Below are positions 36,370 through 49,500 of a DNA stretch of 64,000 nucleotides, one piece after another. Source of the stretch: Apium graveolens (lineage: Eukaryota > Streptophyta > Magnoliopsida > Apiales > Apiaceae). The translations under genes and the position numbers were made by a program. The notes below the pieces were generated by a model. It was not told the origin of the DNA and searched no databases. It saw only the letters and a list, made by a program, of their open reading frames with translations. The stretch is taken from contig NC_133649.1 in assembly GCF_009905375.1 (NCBI RefSeq), positions 234,574,201 to 234,638,200 of the forward strand, in the 5' to 3' direction. Positions within the stretch are counted from its first letter, which is position 1. Each line of letters starts with the position of its first letter.

Positions 36370-39300
36370 AATTGATTACTCCATCATTAATGAATATATC
36401 AATATCAATGCTTGATTTCTCTGAAAGGAGGACCATATTAGAAGAAAATATTTACTAATGGTGCCAAAGCGAGCTAGATGACTCTACACACTTTTTTGGA
36501 CATATTAGGGGTTGGGAGTGAAGTAATTTAAATGAGTAAATTTCTCAAAATTTCACAACCCAATGAATTGTTGAGCTATTACTGTCGTATAAGATGCCTG
36601 CACATTTGGCCCATAAGGAACTGATAGTAAGATGATAAGAGATTTATTAATATATTGATTTTATGGATGCGTCCTAGAGCAAGACAACACAAAGCCTTAA
36701 AGTAAGTACTGTAGGCTTTTTAATGGACCAAGCGGAAAATATCAAATTTATTTTCTCAGGCCCCATGCTCAGTTGTCATAGTTTGGAAGATGAACTAAAA
36801 ACTCTACACTTTTTGGTATAGCCCTAAAAGAAAATAGGAACATAGTTTCAGCTTATTGCATTGTCACATACTCGATATTATTATATGGCAATATCCTAAA
36901 AAGTAAAGCAAATATTCTTTAATGACAATGACATGAATTACTTAAACGATATTGATAGTATGAAGAATATCCAAATAGTCATAATCAAACATACACAAAA
37001 TTGTGAAATGAATTTCTACAAAGGAAAGGAAAAATGAGAGAGAAGTAATATGTTGTCAGGTGGGTTGATATTTAATTTCTACCCATACTGTAAGTTGGAT
37101 ACACATATTATCAATTATATCTATTACTCTGCACGTTATTTAATCCAAAAATGTTAAACTTGAGTAGTTCATTTAGTTCTTCACCACTCCATTCAGACTG
37201 CAACAACGACTAGTTACTTGGCCCCTAAAAGATACCTACATTTTTTCCTCCATTTGAAACTATTACGTCTTTTATCATTTAAGGTTATAAGAGTAATTCG
37301 CTGGATTTTTATGGCGAATGGGTGATAAGTCTTTAATACGTATACTGATATAAATACTTTACAACTCTTACTCTTCTCTTATACTCCATTTTCAAATATC
37401 TCTTTTAACACTAAACTGTTAATATCGTCTCTTTATGGTATATCATTGAAATACCACCACAAGAATCACTTAAGATTTTTTATGGTTCGGCTACCAAAAA
37501 CCAACACAATATGGTAATAACACGAATCAGAGCTATTTATTGAGATTTTGCAGGCAACTCAGCATGTTAACTCAATAATCTCACACCTCTAATGAACCAA
37601 TTAAAGTGTATATATACCTTATATTTATAAGAACCAACTACATAATATATTAACTGTATCGATAATACTACCATGATCTACTAAAATAGCTATTAAAAAT
37701 TGTATGTTGTTTTATCAAATAAAAAAAATTATATGTTACGAATAAATATCATAAATTAGATTTTTTTAATATAATTTTATTGTAACTAGCTACTGATTCA
37801 TCATATATCTTTTATTAAATTAATACATTGCTTGACACACACACATATGCACACACATTTATGTTATTACAATTCGTTGAAAGCGGGCCCCACTATTAAC
37901 AAATGAATTTAGTTAATAAATATTTGAGGTATGTTACCGAAAAAGATCAATGATGGAGGTTAATCACCCTAAAAGTCATCGGAGTATGGCGGTGATGATG
38001 AATTGGGGCTTAAATTGTAAGGATTTATTTGGTGATGGCTCGTTAAATTATTCACTTATAATCCCCCACAATATGCCTACATAACTATTTATACAGGATA
38101 TCAAGCCAGGCGTAGTTCTTGGGAAATAAAAAATCAATATGAATTTAAGCTTTTTTTCGAGGCTTTGATGAGAGTCATCAAATCAATTTTCTATTATAAC
38201 TCTGAATATTATTCGCTTTATGAACGACCGACGATGTGGCCTAGTCACGAAGGTTCAAAACTCAGTTACAACTTCGGAAGTTCACAAATAAGTCATTTTC
38301 CCAACCGAGAATAACCTTCCGCAACCATCTATTTCTAGTTGATAAATATATGTATATAGCCATAATTTATCGCAAATATTAAACCGCTTCTTGACCCCCC
38401 GACGAGGATAACCCACATCCAAACTTTAAGCATGCCTAAAGATTTTGAAGACGTATTCTCCGGAACTCGGTTTACTCCCTTTGCGCGATATAACCCATTT
38501 CTTAAAACCTTGAAAACGTCCATGTAAATTTTATACTATAACATTAATTGGTAAATAATTGTTGAGAAGTTTGAGTCACTATCAACTAGAATCAAAGATA
38601 AATCAAATTTATAACTTTGAGAGCTTTTGCATAAATTTTGAACAGATCTCAAGTACGATTAAAAACGAGGAAATATTTCATATTTTGATACTCTTTGAAA
38701 CTATTTGATTGCAATCTTTAAAAAATCTTACCAAGAACTGTATTTTATAATATACACGCTGAAATAATTATCCGATAGTTTATTTTAACCCTAACTATGC
38801 CGATCAATAAGCCATTGTCATCGTACTTTAACCACTTTCAGACTTTGTATAATAGTTCATCTCACTTTTGTCATCGAACTTTGACCACTTTAATCACTTT
38901 CGGAGTTTGTATAATAGTTCATCTCACTTAAATGAACATCGAAATAATCATTGGATAGTTTATTTTGACCCTAACTTACATTGCAACATTAATATCATTG
39001 GACCTTAAACACTGTGATCACTTTTAGAACTTGTATAACGGTTCATCTTGGTTAAACGGTAGTATTTAGAATTTTTAAAGAAGTAAAATTACTTTAAAAT
39101 TTTAAACCGAATAAAATTTATGGTACAACAATATAATAATCATTCTTATATGCTTAAATTATATTTTTAACTTTTAGAAATCTGTAGGTAAAATTATATG
39201 AAGAAGTTAGAAAATTAGATGGCGTGTTGTATTAGACTATTAATTAGATAATTAAAATTTAAAATTTTAATTAATTAATTATATGAATACTTAGACATAA

Positions 39301-39565
39301 AATCCGACCCAATTAATAATGTAGTGTCATAATCATCTTAATTAATTCAAAAATAAAAATTATTAATAATATTTAATCTTTCAATCTAATCTAATGATAA
39401 TAGTAAATTTAAATTTTCATACATTTATTTTCTCTATCTCAAAATAATCCTTTTAATATTAATATTGTATTATCAATTTATTAAAAAATTATTATTATTA
39501 TGAATAAAATATATATACATGACATCATAAACTGGAAAAGAATGACCTCAAAACATTAAAACCAA
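36370..39565. other. Intergenic DNA without recognisable genes
   Basis: AT-rich sequence with only short random ORFs; none shows a family signature. An imperfect local repeat at about 38765-39055 has several copies of a block around TTTGTATAATAGTTCATCTC and of GATAGTTTATTTTRACCCTAA. I see no promoter or RNA gene that can be supported. Confidence 0.6.
38765..39055. repeat. Imperfect local direct repeats
   Basis: Blocks resembling TTTGTATAATAGTTCATCTC occur near 38844 and 38917, with a weaker one near 39034. GGATAGTTTATTTTGACCCTAA-type blocks are near 38774 and 38953. They look like decayed tandem duplications. Confidence 0.6.
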
Positions 39566-39777
39566 TCTATACTATTATATTAAAAATGAAATATTAATAA
39601 TTTGGTTGTTGGTAATTGATCACTAATCTAGAACCATCAGACCAAATTGATGAGAACCGTTAGATGTAATTTTAAAAATTATTATTCAAGTGATATCAGA
39701 TCGCATTCTACAACCAACATATTTTTAAAATTATAATTTATAATATGTAATGATTAAAATGACGGTACATATACTAG
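39566..39777 (+). mobile_element. Small non-autonomous Helitron
   Basis: It begins TCTATACTATTATATTAAAA after an A and ends CTAG before a T, fitting the Helitron rule (insertion between A and T, 5' TC, 3' CTRR). Length 212 bp, no coding capacity. The 3' hairpin is weak, so the call rests on the termini and on resemblance to the neighbouring copy. Confidence 0.6.
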
Positions 39778-39787
39778 TTACAAGTTA

Positions 39788-40190
39788 TCTATACTATATT
39801 ATAATAACCGGAATGAGATATAATTTGATATGGTTTTTTTTTGTTGGTTTGGTTATCCCCATTTATAACCGTCAGATCTTTTTAATGAAGTGATCAGGAC
39901 CGTTTGATTTAAATACTAAAAGAATGCACACTACTCAAACTCTCAGATTCGAACCCCGTCAACAACAAATATTTATATTATTATTTATACACTCCTAAAA
40001 CTCTCTGGTTCGAACCTCGCCAACAACAAATATTTATATTATTATTTATACGCGACCTCAGATTCAATATCGAATCGTGTCAACAACAAATATTTATATA
40101 TATACAAATAAGGTAATAATTAAAAAAATTATTATAATTTTAAATAATATAAAAATATTAATGAAGAACTCGCCCAGGTTGTAAAGCTGG
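39788..40190 (+). mobile_element. Non-autonomous Helitron with internal tandem repeats
   Basis: It begins TCTATACTATATTATAATAA after an A and ends CTGG before a T, with a possible stem CCCAGGTTGTAAAGCTGG at the 3' end. Inside, three units of about 60 bp each carry a GATTCGAAC-like block and GTCAACAACAAATATTTATA (about 39940-40110). Its 3' end lies about 100 bp upstream of the MED14 TATA box. Confidence 0.65.
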
Positions 40191-40291
40191 TATTTATAAA
40201 TATGAATACAGTATATGATTTATTAGAAAAAAAAGTATTATTAGTATTAGGACCGCGTGAGTTTATTTACTCGTAACTGGGGAGTTTCCGT

Positions 40292-40300
40292 CTATAAATA
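40292..40300 (+). promoter_or_regulatory. TATA box of MED14
   Basis: CTATAAATA lies about 250 bp upstream of the start codon. A CT-rich tract (about 40329-40349), common in plant 5' leaders, follows it. Confidence 0.65.
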
Positions 40301-40549
40301 CTCCAATACCCCGAATAAGCCAACACCTTCTCTCTCTCTCTCTCTCTCGCCTGAATTATTCAAATCTCTGAATTCAAAAAAATAGATACAATTATCGGCA
40401 AGTATAATCCGTAACTCCTCAATTGACACAATTAAACGATACAGCGAACAAAACGGTTCCGTTAGGGCAAGAAACGGTGAAGATAGAAACAAGTATTTGT
40501 AAGTAACATTCTAACAGCTCTTTTTGTTGGAGAATTGAGGAGGAGAGTG

Positions 40550-43500
40550 ATGGCGGAGACAGGGAAAGAGACGGTGAAATTGTCGACACTAGTGAGTCGA
40601 ACAGCGGAGGAATCATACGTTTCGTTGAAGGAATTAGTGCAAAAATGTAGAGAGACTGAGCTTTCGGATTCCGAAAAGAAGATTAGTATCCTCAAGTACA
40701 TTGTCAAGACTCAGCAACGGATGCTCCGCCTTAATGTGCTTGCCAAGTGGTGCCAACAGGTCCAATTTTAAACCCAATCAATTTTAAGTGTTTCGTATTT
40801 TTTTGCATTGGTTTTTTTTTGTTCAATGTAGGGTTCTTCGTGCTTAGGATATCATTGGGATAGGATTAAAGATAGTGGCCTTATTAAATAGTTTATCCTA
40901 TAATGAATTAACAAAAGTTTAACAAGTGAAATAAAGTTGTTACTATAGTTTAACACTATTTTAATTCTAATAGACAAGTTCTTATTTTTTTTTATAAAAC
41001 TAAGGTAAGTATAGATAATATATGATCAATATATATGCTCATGTATTTCATCATATTACCTTTTTAAAAGAGCTTAATAATCTCTTACACACTTTAGATT
41101 TTTTAATAAATTTGGCCAAAAGATTTTGTTAGTATTATATGTAAGTATACTCTATAATGTAGGAGGGCGTGTTACTCTATATGTAGGAGTTCTAGGTTGT
41201 TGTAAGGATGCGGAAAATGTAAAGAATTTGGAAACTCTTAAGAGTAAGAAATTTAACAAGAAATAATGTAACTACTTTGGCTTAATGTGCTCACCCAGTT
41301 GTGTCAAGTTCCATTAGGTTGAATTTTTAACCGAACTCATTTATTAGCGTCTTTGTATTTATTAGTATTGATTTTTTATGTTTAAGTAGGTTATCAATTT
41401 GCAAGGGAGGGGATCTCAATTGACTCCGTCATTGTCCCGTTTCTCGTTTTAGCAGTGCTGGACGCTTGATTAATCCCCCGCCTTATTATCGAGTTTATAT
41501 ATACTAGATTTGAAAAGTTTAACAAATAAAATAAAATTATTACCGGACTTAATACAAATGTTTTTAAGTTTAAACAAGCTCATAATTCTATGGAAAACTT
41601 GCATAAGTATTTATATATGATCAATACAAATACTTACTCATGTATTTCACAATAACTTATATTGTTTTTTTGGAAAATTATGATAACCTTTTACAAAATT
41701 AAAATAAATTAAGTAAATATATAAAAATATTAATTTTATATTCAAATATGTTATATTGTAATATTAATGGGGAGGCCTGTTTTTTGCGAGATTTTAAGAA
41801 ATATCGTACTCGCACATACTGGACATTCTGGGTTACAGTTTACCCATCTGCGCTGCCCCATTGAAAAGCCTATGTTGTAGTTCGAGCATGTTTGTGTATC
41901 TGAATGTGAAGGCTAGAGTTTTAGGTTTTTGCAAGGATGTCGAAAATTTAGAAAAAGCAACTAGTAAAAGTAAAAAATTTAACGAGAAACAATGTAACTT
42001 GTGACTATCTAATATGACACGTTTGTGAAGAAGGGAAACTACAAACTAGGTGAATGCCTGGATGGTGTTAATATTATTTTAGTTAATTTTATGTTTTAAC
42101 GTCCTATAATGTTTATTATATGTTTGAATTGTACGGGGAAATGTAAATCTCATATGTTTATGTGTCATTTATAGTTTAAGCCTTTTGTAAAGAACTTGAC
42201 ACTATATATGTATAAATTTTTATATAGCCTATAGGCCAATCTTCCAGAGAGCCCTCTTAAATGGAGGTCCGTGGAGAACCCTTTGATTTTATTATAAAAT
42301 CTCATCACAAATTGTAAAATTTAATTTCAAAAAAATAAAATTCGATGCTAATGCAGAATAATAGTTATATTTGAATACTATAAAAAATTTAACACTTAAG
42401 TTTGAAAAAAAAAATTGATTTTACATTTGATTCTACTGTAGAATAATTTTGGACAACTGCTGATTCCAATTATGTGTATAAAGAATGTGTATATTTATAT
42501 ATATTCAACTTAAAATTAGTTAAAAAAGACCTGAAAACGCCACACAACTAGCTCAGAGATCTTATCAGTTTGACCTCACACATTTTTTCTAGTAGAGAAT
42601 CCTGCTTTGACACATTTTCTAGCTGGATATTATTTTAAGTGTTGTTCTGCCATTTGTCATGCAGGTTCCATTAATACAATATAGTCAACAACTCGCATCA
42701 ACTCTATCAAGCCATGATACATGTTTCACCCAGGCAGCAGATTCTTTGTATTTCATGCATGAAGGGCTGCAACAAGCGCGAGCTCCAATCTATGATCTCC
42801 CAGCTACTATTGAAATTCTTTTGACAGGGAGTTACCAGCGTTTACCAAAATGTGTGGAAGATGCAGGACTTCAGAGTACATTAACTGATTATCAGCAGAA
42901 GCCTGCTTTGAAGAAGTTAGACGTACTTGTTAGGTGAAAATTACTAGAAGTTTCACTTCCAAAAGAAATCTCTGAAGTCAAAGTTTCTGATGGGACTGCA
43001 TTGGTTTGTGTGGATGGTGAATTCAAGGTTCTTTTGACGCTTGGTTACCGGGGTCACCTGTCAATGTGGAGAATATTACATTTGGAGCTGCTTGTTGGTG
43101 AAAGCAGTGGTCTGGTAAAGCTAGAAAAAGTTCGAAGGCATATTCTTGGAGATGATTTGGAGCGTAGAATGGCTGCCGCGGATAATCCCTTTGTTACATT
43201 ATATTCTGTCCTCCATGAACTCTGTGTTGTTTTCATCATGGACACTGTCACGAGACAAGTGCAAGAACTTCGGCAAGGCAGGTGGAAGGATATAATTCGA
43301 CTTGAGATGATATCTGATGGCAACCTGGGACAAGGTAGGAATGCTGTTTCTTCACAAAATAGCCAAGACGGAGAAACTGTTTCGACTGTTCTACGGACTC
43401 CTGGATTGAAAATCCGTTACTGGTTAGATCTTGATAAAAAGTCAGCTGCATCTGATGTAGGATCATCCCCGTTTATAATAATTGAGCCAAGGTCTGATCT

Positions 43501-46500
43501 GGGGATCAAGTGTCTTCATAGCTCATTTGTCGTGGATCCTCTTACAGACAAAGAGGCAGAACTATCCCTTAATCAGAGTTGCATTGACGTTGAGAAATTA
43601 CTGCTAAGAGCTATCTGCTGTAATAGGTATACTCGCCTGCTTGAAATATATAAAGAGCTTGGAAGAAATAGTCTTATATGTTGTGCTGCAGATGACATTC
43701 TCCTCTGTCAAGAGGATGAACCTGATACAGGCTACAAAAAGGTTGGTAAAAAGAATAATGATACCTTGATAATAGTTGTCGATGTGTTGTATCACATTGG
43801 AATGATTCTCTGTATACTTTTTTTACTTGGGTGAGTATGTGCGATTGCAATATATGAATTGTGATATCTTGTAGGGATGAAAATTTTAATTAAAACGATG
43901 GATACTATATCTGTTCAGAGTGGATATAACTGAACCTGATTTTTCAGGTTTGGTTTTAGGTTTGTTTTTTTATGCAAAGCGACCCCGGAAACCTGAACCG
44001 GTAATATATTGTATGCATTGATTAAACAATGTCATCTAAACAATACAAAAAGTTGCTTTCCTTAATACCATGAGATCTAGTAGCATAAGTTTTCAAGGTA
44101 AATACTTGAACCAACCACTAGTATCCTTCTCCATTTGCCACTAGTAATTAAAGATGTTTCTTTGATTGATTTGATTAAAGAAATTTATTTCATTTTTTGC
44201 ATAAGGTAACAGAAAAATTTAAGGTTTGGCAAAACCTGATGGTTTGGGTTGTCATTTCAGGTTTCTTTTAAGTTGTTTTTTTAGTTTGGTTTTGGTCAAG
44301 TTTTTGGTTTTGGGCTTGGTTTTTGCCGATAATTTGAAGAAACCCCTCTGTCAAAAAAAAAAGAATTTGAAGCAACCAACCCCTTTGCCCAATATATCTT
44401 CCTGAGTCCTAACAACTATGATCAAATTATTATTTATGCTTTTTAGATATACAAGTTTATATTCCCTGCAATGCACGGTTGACTGTTAAATTGTTCTTTT
44501 ATTTGTAATTTGATTTGATTAGGTTTTTTAAAGAGTCAGACAAATGAAAGTAGGCTATAGATATAAATAGGTCTTAAATGCATGTTTAAATCATAATAAT
44601 AATCACATATAATATGTTTTAATATAATTAAGTTCGTCAGAGTAAGTTCTGAATCCGTTAAAAATAAAGTTTAAAATAAGTGATTTATAGAGATTGTTTG
44701 ATTTAAGTAGAATAGCTTTTAAAATAACCAGGATTGTTAAATAAGTAGGTATGTAGTTAACTTGTTATAGAGATATGTTTTGATTAAAATTGTTTTTTTT
44801 TTAAATTAAGGCCAAATTGGAAAATAAAGGGACTAAAGTGCAAGCATCAAATTATGAGTATTACCGTGCCACCGTCGGCTACCAAACTTTCAATAGTGTT
44901 TTAATAAAACTAGCTTACACGGTTCTCTTAATATTTATAAATTTTCATTTATAATATGTATAGTATATAGTAATTCTAATGTAAATAATTATATATATTT
45001 TTTTTAATTTTAATTTGAATGTGTATAATTATCAGTTAAGATCGAATAGTATAAAATAATGTTTGATTGATGAGATTTGAACCAACCTTATTTGTATCTT
45101 TATAAATAATAATATAAATGCTTGTTGTTGGTGTGATTCGAATGTAGGAACTTATTTGTATCTTTATATAAATATAAATAATTATATAAATGTTTGTTGT
45201 TGGAGGGATTCGAACTTGAAAACTTGGGTAGGGTATTTTTTTAACATTTGGATCTAACACATCTGATCATTTGATTAAGAAGATCTGACGATCGTGAGCG
45301 AAAGTGATAACCATACCAAAAATAGGGAAAACCAAATTATACCATATTCTGGTTATTATAGTTTTTTATATATTTATATACATTTAAATAATAATATAAA
45401 TGTATGTCGTTGGCGGGATTCGAACTTGAAAATTTGGGTAGTTTAATTTTTTAATATTTGGGTCTAACGGTTGTGATCATTTAATTAAGAAGATGTGAAG
45501 GTCATGATTGAAAGGGATAAACCAAATTATACCCTATTCCGGTTTATATAGTATAAATTTTATATTAAAAAATTTACGGTTCTGTGTGTGTATCTATCAA
45601 ATGACATATTTACACATGATAACATTTTTACTATGCGTTATTTGAAGATTTTATATCTGATGCATTGTCACTGTAACATTTCATAAATAAGCCTTTTTTA
45701 ATTTGTGTGATAACGTATTAGAACGTAAAAGGTTCATTTTTTATTACAAAAATTTGTTGTTTCTAGTATTTCTAACATTTTCTTGTACCGAATATTTGAA
45801 GTTGTTTCTTATAAAAATTCTTCCAATTATAATGATATCTTCTCTTGTGTTACATGACTACTGTATGCAGAAGGATGATCAATCCAATGCCAAAGGGCGG
45901 GAAGTTTTACGTGTGCGTGCCTATGGTTCGTCATATTTTACTCTTCGAATAAATATAAGGTTCGCTTTCTTATTGTGTAGAAGTAGACATAGTTCTTATA
46001 TAATGACTACTTTTTTTACCAATTGTCTGTGTATTAATAATAAAACAGATTTGCCAACGTGTAATATCACATTGTCAAGAAGCTCTAGGCTCTAGCTTAC
46101 CTGTTGGAGTCGCATGGGAATGTAAATCTAAGGGAAGCACAAGGTTCACTCTTATGTGAAAGTAGAAAAATAATACAAACCTGGAGAACCATTATGGGTC
46201 ATCTGTTTATTATCTAATATCAAGTTTTTATTGCCTATATTTTTTCTGGAGATGATTTCACATTTTGTGATCTATGTAGAGCATAGAATTTAGTTCTTGT
46301 ATAATGTAGGCCTTTATATCTTTATGTATCAAACAATTTTTTTCCTAATTGTAAGTAAAATCTTATCTGTCAACTGATATAAACACTAAAGCACATGATT
46401 AAGTAGTCCACCCACCTTATAAGAAAAGAATAGACATCTTTCTTTAGCAAATAATTACAAAAGTTTTTGACTGATTTAGAGTTAAATAATCGATGCAAAA

Positions 46501-49500
46501 ATCAGAAACAGTTACCAGGTCACAAGAATATTTATATTTTTGCAAGTGAATATACTATAAACATAAAGTTATAGTCTGAATCAAATCCTATGTAAAGTAT
46601 CTGTACTAATTTATGACTGCGTGTTGATATCTGCTACTAGCGAAGGTTCTTCCCTTTAATAGAAGATATTTGATAATTCTTAGACATGGGGTTTCGTATT
46701 TTTTTGCAGTGTTCAATTAATGTTTGCAGGCTTGGCACCCTAATTCTTTACCTTTTGTATGCATGAACACATGAACTTATTATTTATGGGATAACTGGGT
46801 CAATGTTATGTATGATTGAAATGGTGAAATTAACATGTTAGCAGTGAATGCATTTAAGCTGTGTGTATCATAGAATAAATATTGGCATACATACTTATTC
46901 ACTACAAACTCACTACCCCTATATTAGGAGTTATAATGACCCATTACTTTTTAGTTTATTTTACTCTTTTATCTCCTGTGAACTTGGCATGCTGTTAAAA
47001 CCAATTTTAGTTTCATTTTTTCTTTTGCTTTTTCATGAGCAGTTTTTAAAGTAAAAAGGTTAAGTTGACCATGTTTATAATTTTATAATTTTAAACCTAT
47101 GAACTATATACAAAATATAAGAATAAATAGTTAGTATAATCAAAAAATATATATTATTGTGTGTGTATATGTAGGCTATATGACAGGTCATAAGAATACA
47201 AACTGATATGATGTGAAGAAAGAATTTAAATTGCATTATTAAAACTATAAAATTATAAGATACGGTTAACTTTTTTCTTTTTAATTTAATAAACTGCCCA
47301 CAGAAAAGCAAAAGAAGAAAAAGTGAAAAAAAGGGTTTTACCGCATGCTGCTTAGTTCACAGGAGATAATAAAACATAAAACAAACTATAGAGTGGTGGC
47401 CTTCATCAGTCCTAAAATTGTGGTAGTGAGTTTGTAGTGAATATGTATGTATGCCAAGATTTATTGGTGTATCATATCATGCATGACTTGGCTCTTGCTT
47501 GATGCAAACTAAAAAAAAAGAACTTGGTTAACTTGTAAAAAGATACTAAGCTGACTCTAACTAATTGACATTGTTATACATTTTTGTAGTCCCTTGCACA
47601 TATTGCATATAGTATAAGGATGTGTATACTGTATATGTCACTCATATTCCTCTCTTTTATAGATTATTATAGTGGTCACTGTTTTTATGGAGCCTTGGCG
47701 TAGATAATAATGAGTTTACAGGTGCTTTGGTCTTCAGCTGATGTCATAAATATAAATATTTTTTGGCTTTCAGGAATGGACGCTTTCTTATTCATTCATC
47801 CAGCAATATCATTGCATCATCAAGTCTGTTAAAATGTGAAGAAGCCTTACATGATGGTACCATGACTGCAGCCGATGTTTTTGTAAGCTTGAAAACTAGA
47901 AGTATACTTCATCTGTTTGCCTGTATTGGCAGGTTCTTGGGCCTTCAGGTAATATATGTTGCCCCCATTTCTCTTTAGGGCATATATGCTTGGATTCTGA
48001 GAGGGTGTTAGAACTATCTTGATTTGCTCATATAGGTGAAGCCAAGTACCTATTTAAAACCTACTCCACTTGTAAGTGAAAGTTAGACTAGCCAAACGCC
48101 CTCTAATTGGTCAAATTACGGCTGACACTGGAATATTAATGTTAGATTACAAAGTGAGATAAAATAGACTTTTTTGACCTAGTTTGTAATCTTCGGAAGA
48201 AAGCATGTTACTTTTTGCTTGATAGGCATGGCTAAAATAGAGTGTGTTGTTAATTATCTATCCATTTATTTATCTTTTCAGGTGTATGAGCAGGGGTTTT
48301 CTGCTTCAAGGGTGCCAAAGAACATTTCAAGTGATTCTACTATGTTGGTTATGGGGTTTCCAGAGTGTGGGAACTCGTACTTTTTGATAATGCAACTTGA
48401 CGACAACTTTAAACCACTTTTTAAATTACTGGAGACCCACCCAGATATATCAGGAAAAGCGCAGTCATTTGTTGATTTCAATCACGTGATTCGGATGAAA
48501 AACTTTGACATTGGTATGATGCATATACTTGACGATGAGCTTAACCTTACTCTCCTTGATTCTGTAAAACTGCTGCCTCAAATTGATGATATCGATGCTC
48601 TTCAGACTCCTGCAAATGGTCTTTCTGAATTCAGTACTAGAAGTTCCAAGTTAAATTCTCTTATTCCATCAAGTTTCTCTTCAGTTGCCGATGAAGTTTT
48701 TGAGCTTGAAAGAGGTTCAGCATCCCCTTACTCTGTTCAAAGTCCCAACTCGTTGTTTAATAATTCTCCGGCTTCTCATGTTGGTTCTTTGGCAAGAAGT
48801 TTTAGTGGCATGAAAGCTGGAACATCTCCTAAATGGGAGGTAGGACCAAAGATAAATGACACAAAAGCTACTAACATAAACCCGAATTACAGCAGTTCAC
48901 CTTATTTGTCAAGCAATATGATGGGCTTATTGCAGTCCAGTTCTGCCAGTTTACTATCTTCTGGCCCAGGGAAGAGTGTGGCAGTGAAGAAGCTATCAGT
49001 TTCCAAGTCTGACCAAGATATACCTTCTCTTAGGTCTCCTTATACTGCTGAAGTAGGTCTTCACAACACAATAGATCAGATTGTATCTGAAAATCAGTCG
49101 GCTCGACTGTGTCGACAACTTGTTTTTCAAATATCTACTTCAAGTGCAAAAACTAATGCATCAACTAATTCACTCCCAATCAGGAGTGCAGTTCGATCTT
49201 CGTATGTTTCTCAGTCCAGAACATTGGTTACGACCACATCACGTAAGATTCCTAATCTTTGATATAGCGTACTTAAATATTACTAGACTGTTTCTTTTGC
49301 AGTTAATTAAATGCCTCATGTTCCAGCTGAAGGACCTGATCCAGCTACTGTTTCTAGCCCAAGTCTTGATATTGTTCCAAGGCAGGAGAAGGGACCAGGA
49401 AAGCGAACATTGTCAGATATGTTGAACTTGATACCATCTCTCCACTTCTCAGAGGTCAACAAAAGGTCTTCTAAGAGAAGAAAGCTCACTGAGTCTTCTT

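Noticed and set aside
38335..38523. Minus-strand ORF of 62 residues upstream of MED14
   Set aside because: No recognisable domain, no promoter or splice support.
42934..43027. A mini-intron that would remove the MED14 TGA (AG|GTGAAA donor)
   Set aside because: The removed codons look conserved with plant MED14, and the obvious acceptor gives a 94-base intron that breaks the frame.
45703..46095. A 130-residue ORF in the MED14 gene
   Set aside because: Only KDDQSNAKGREVLRVRAYGS and the following residues to 45959 are MED14 exon 3; the rest is read-through of intron sequence.
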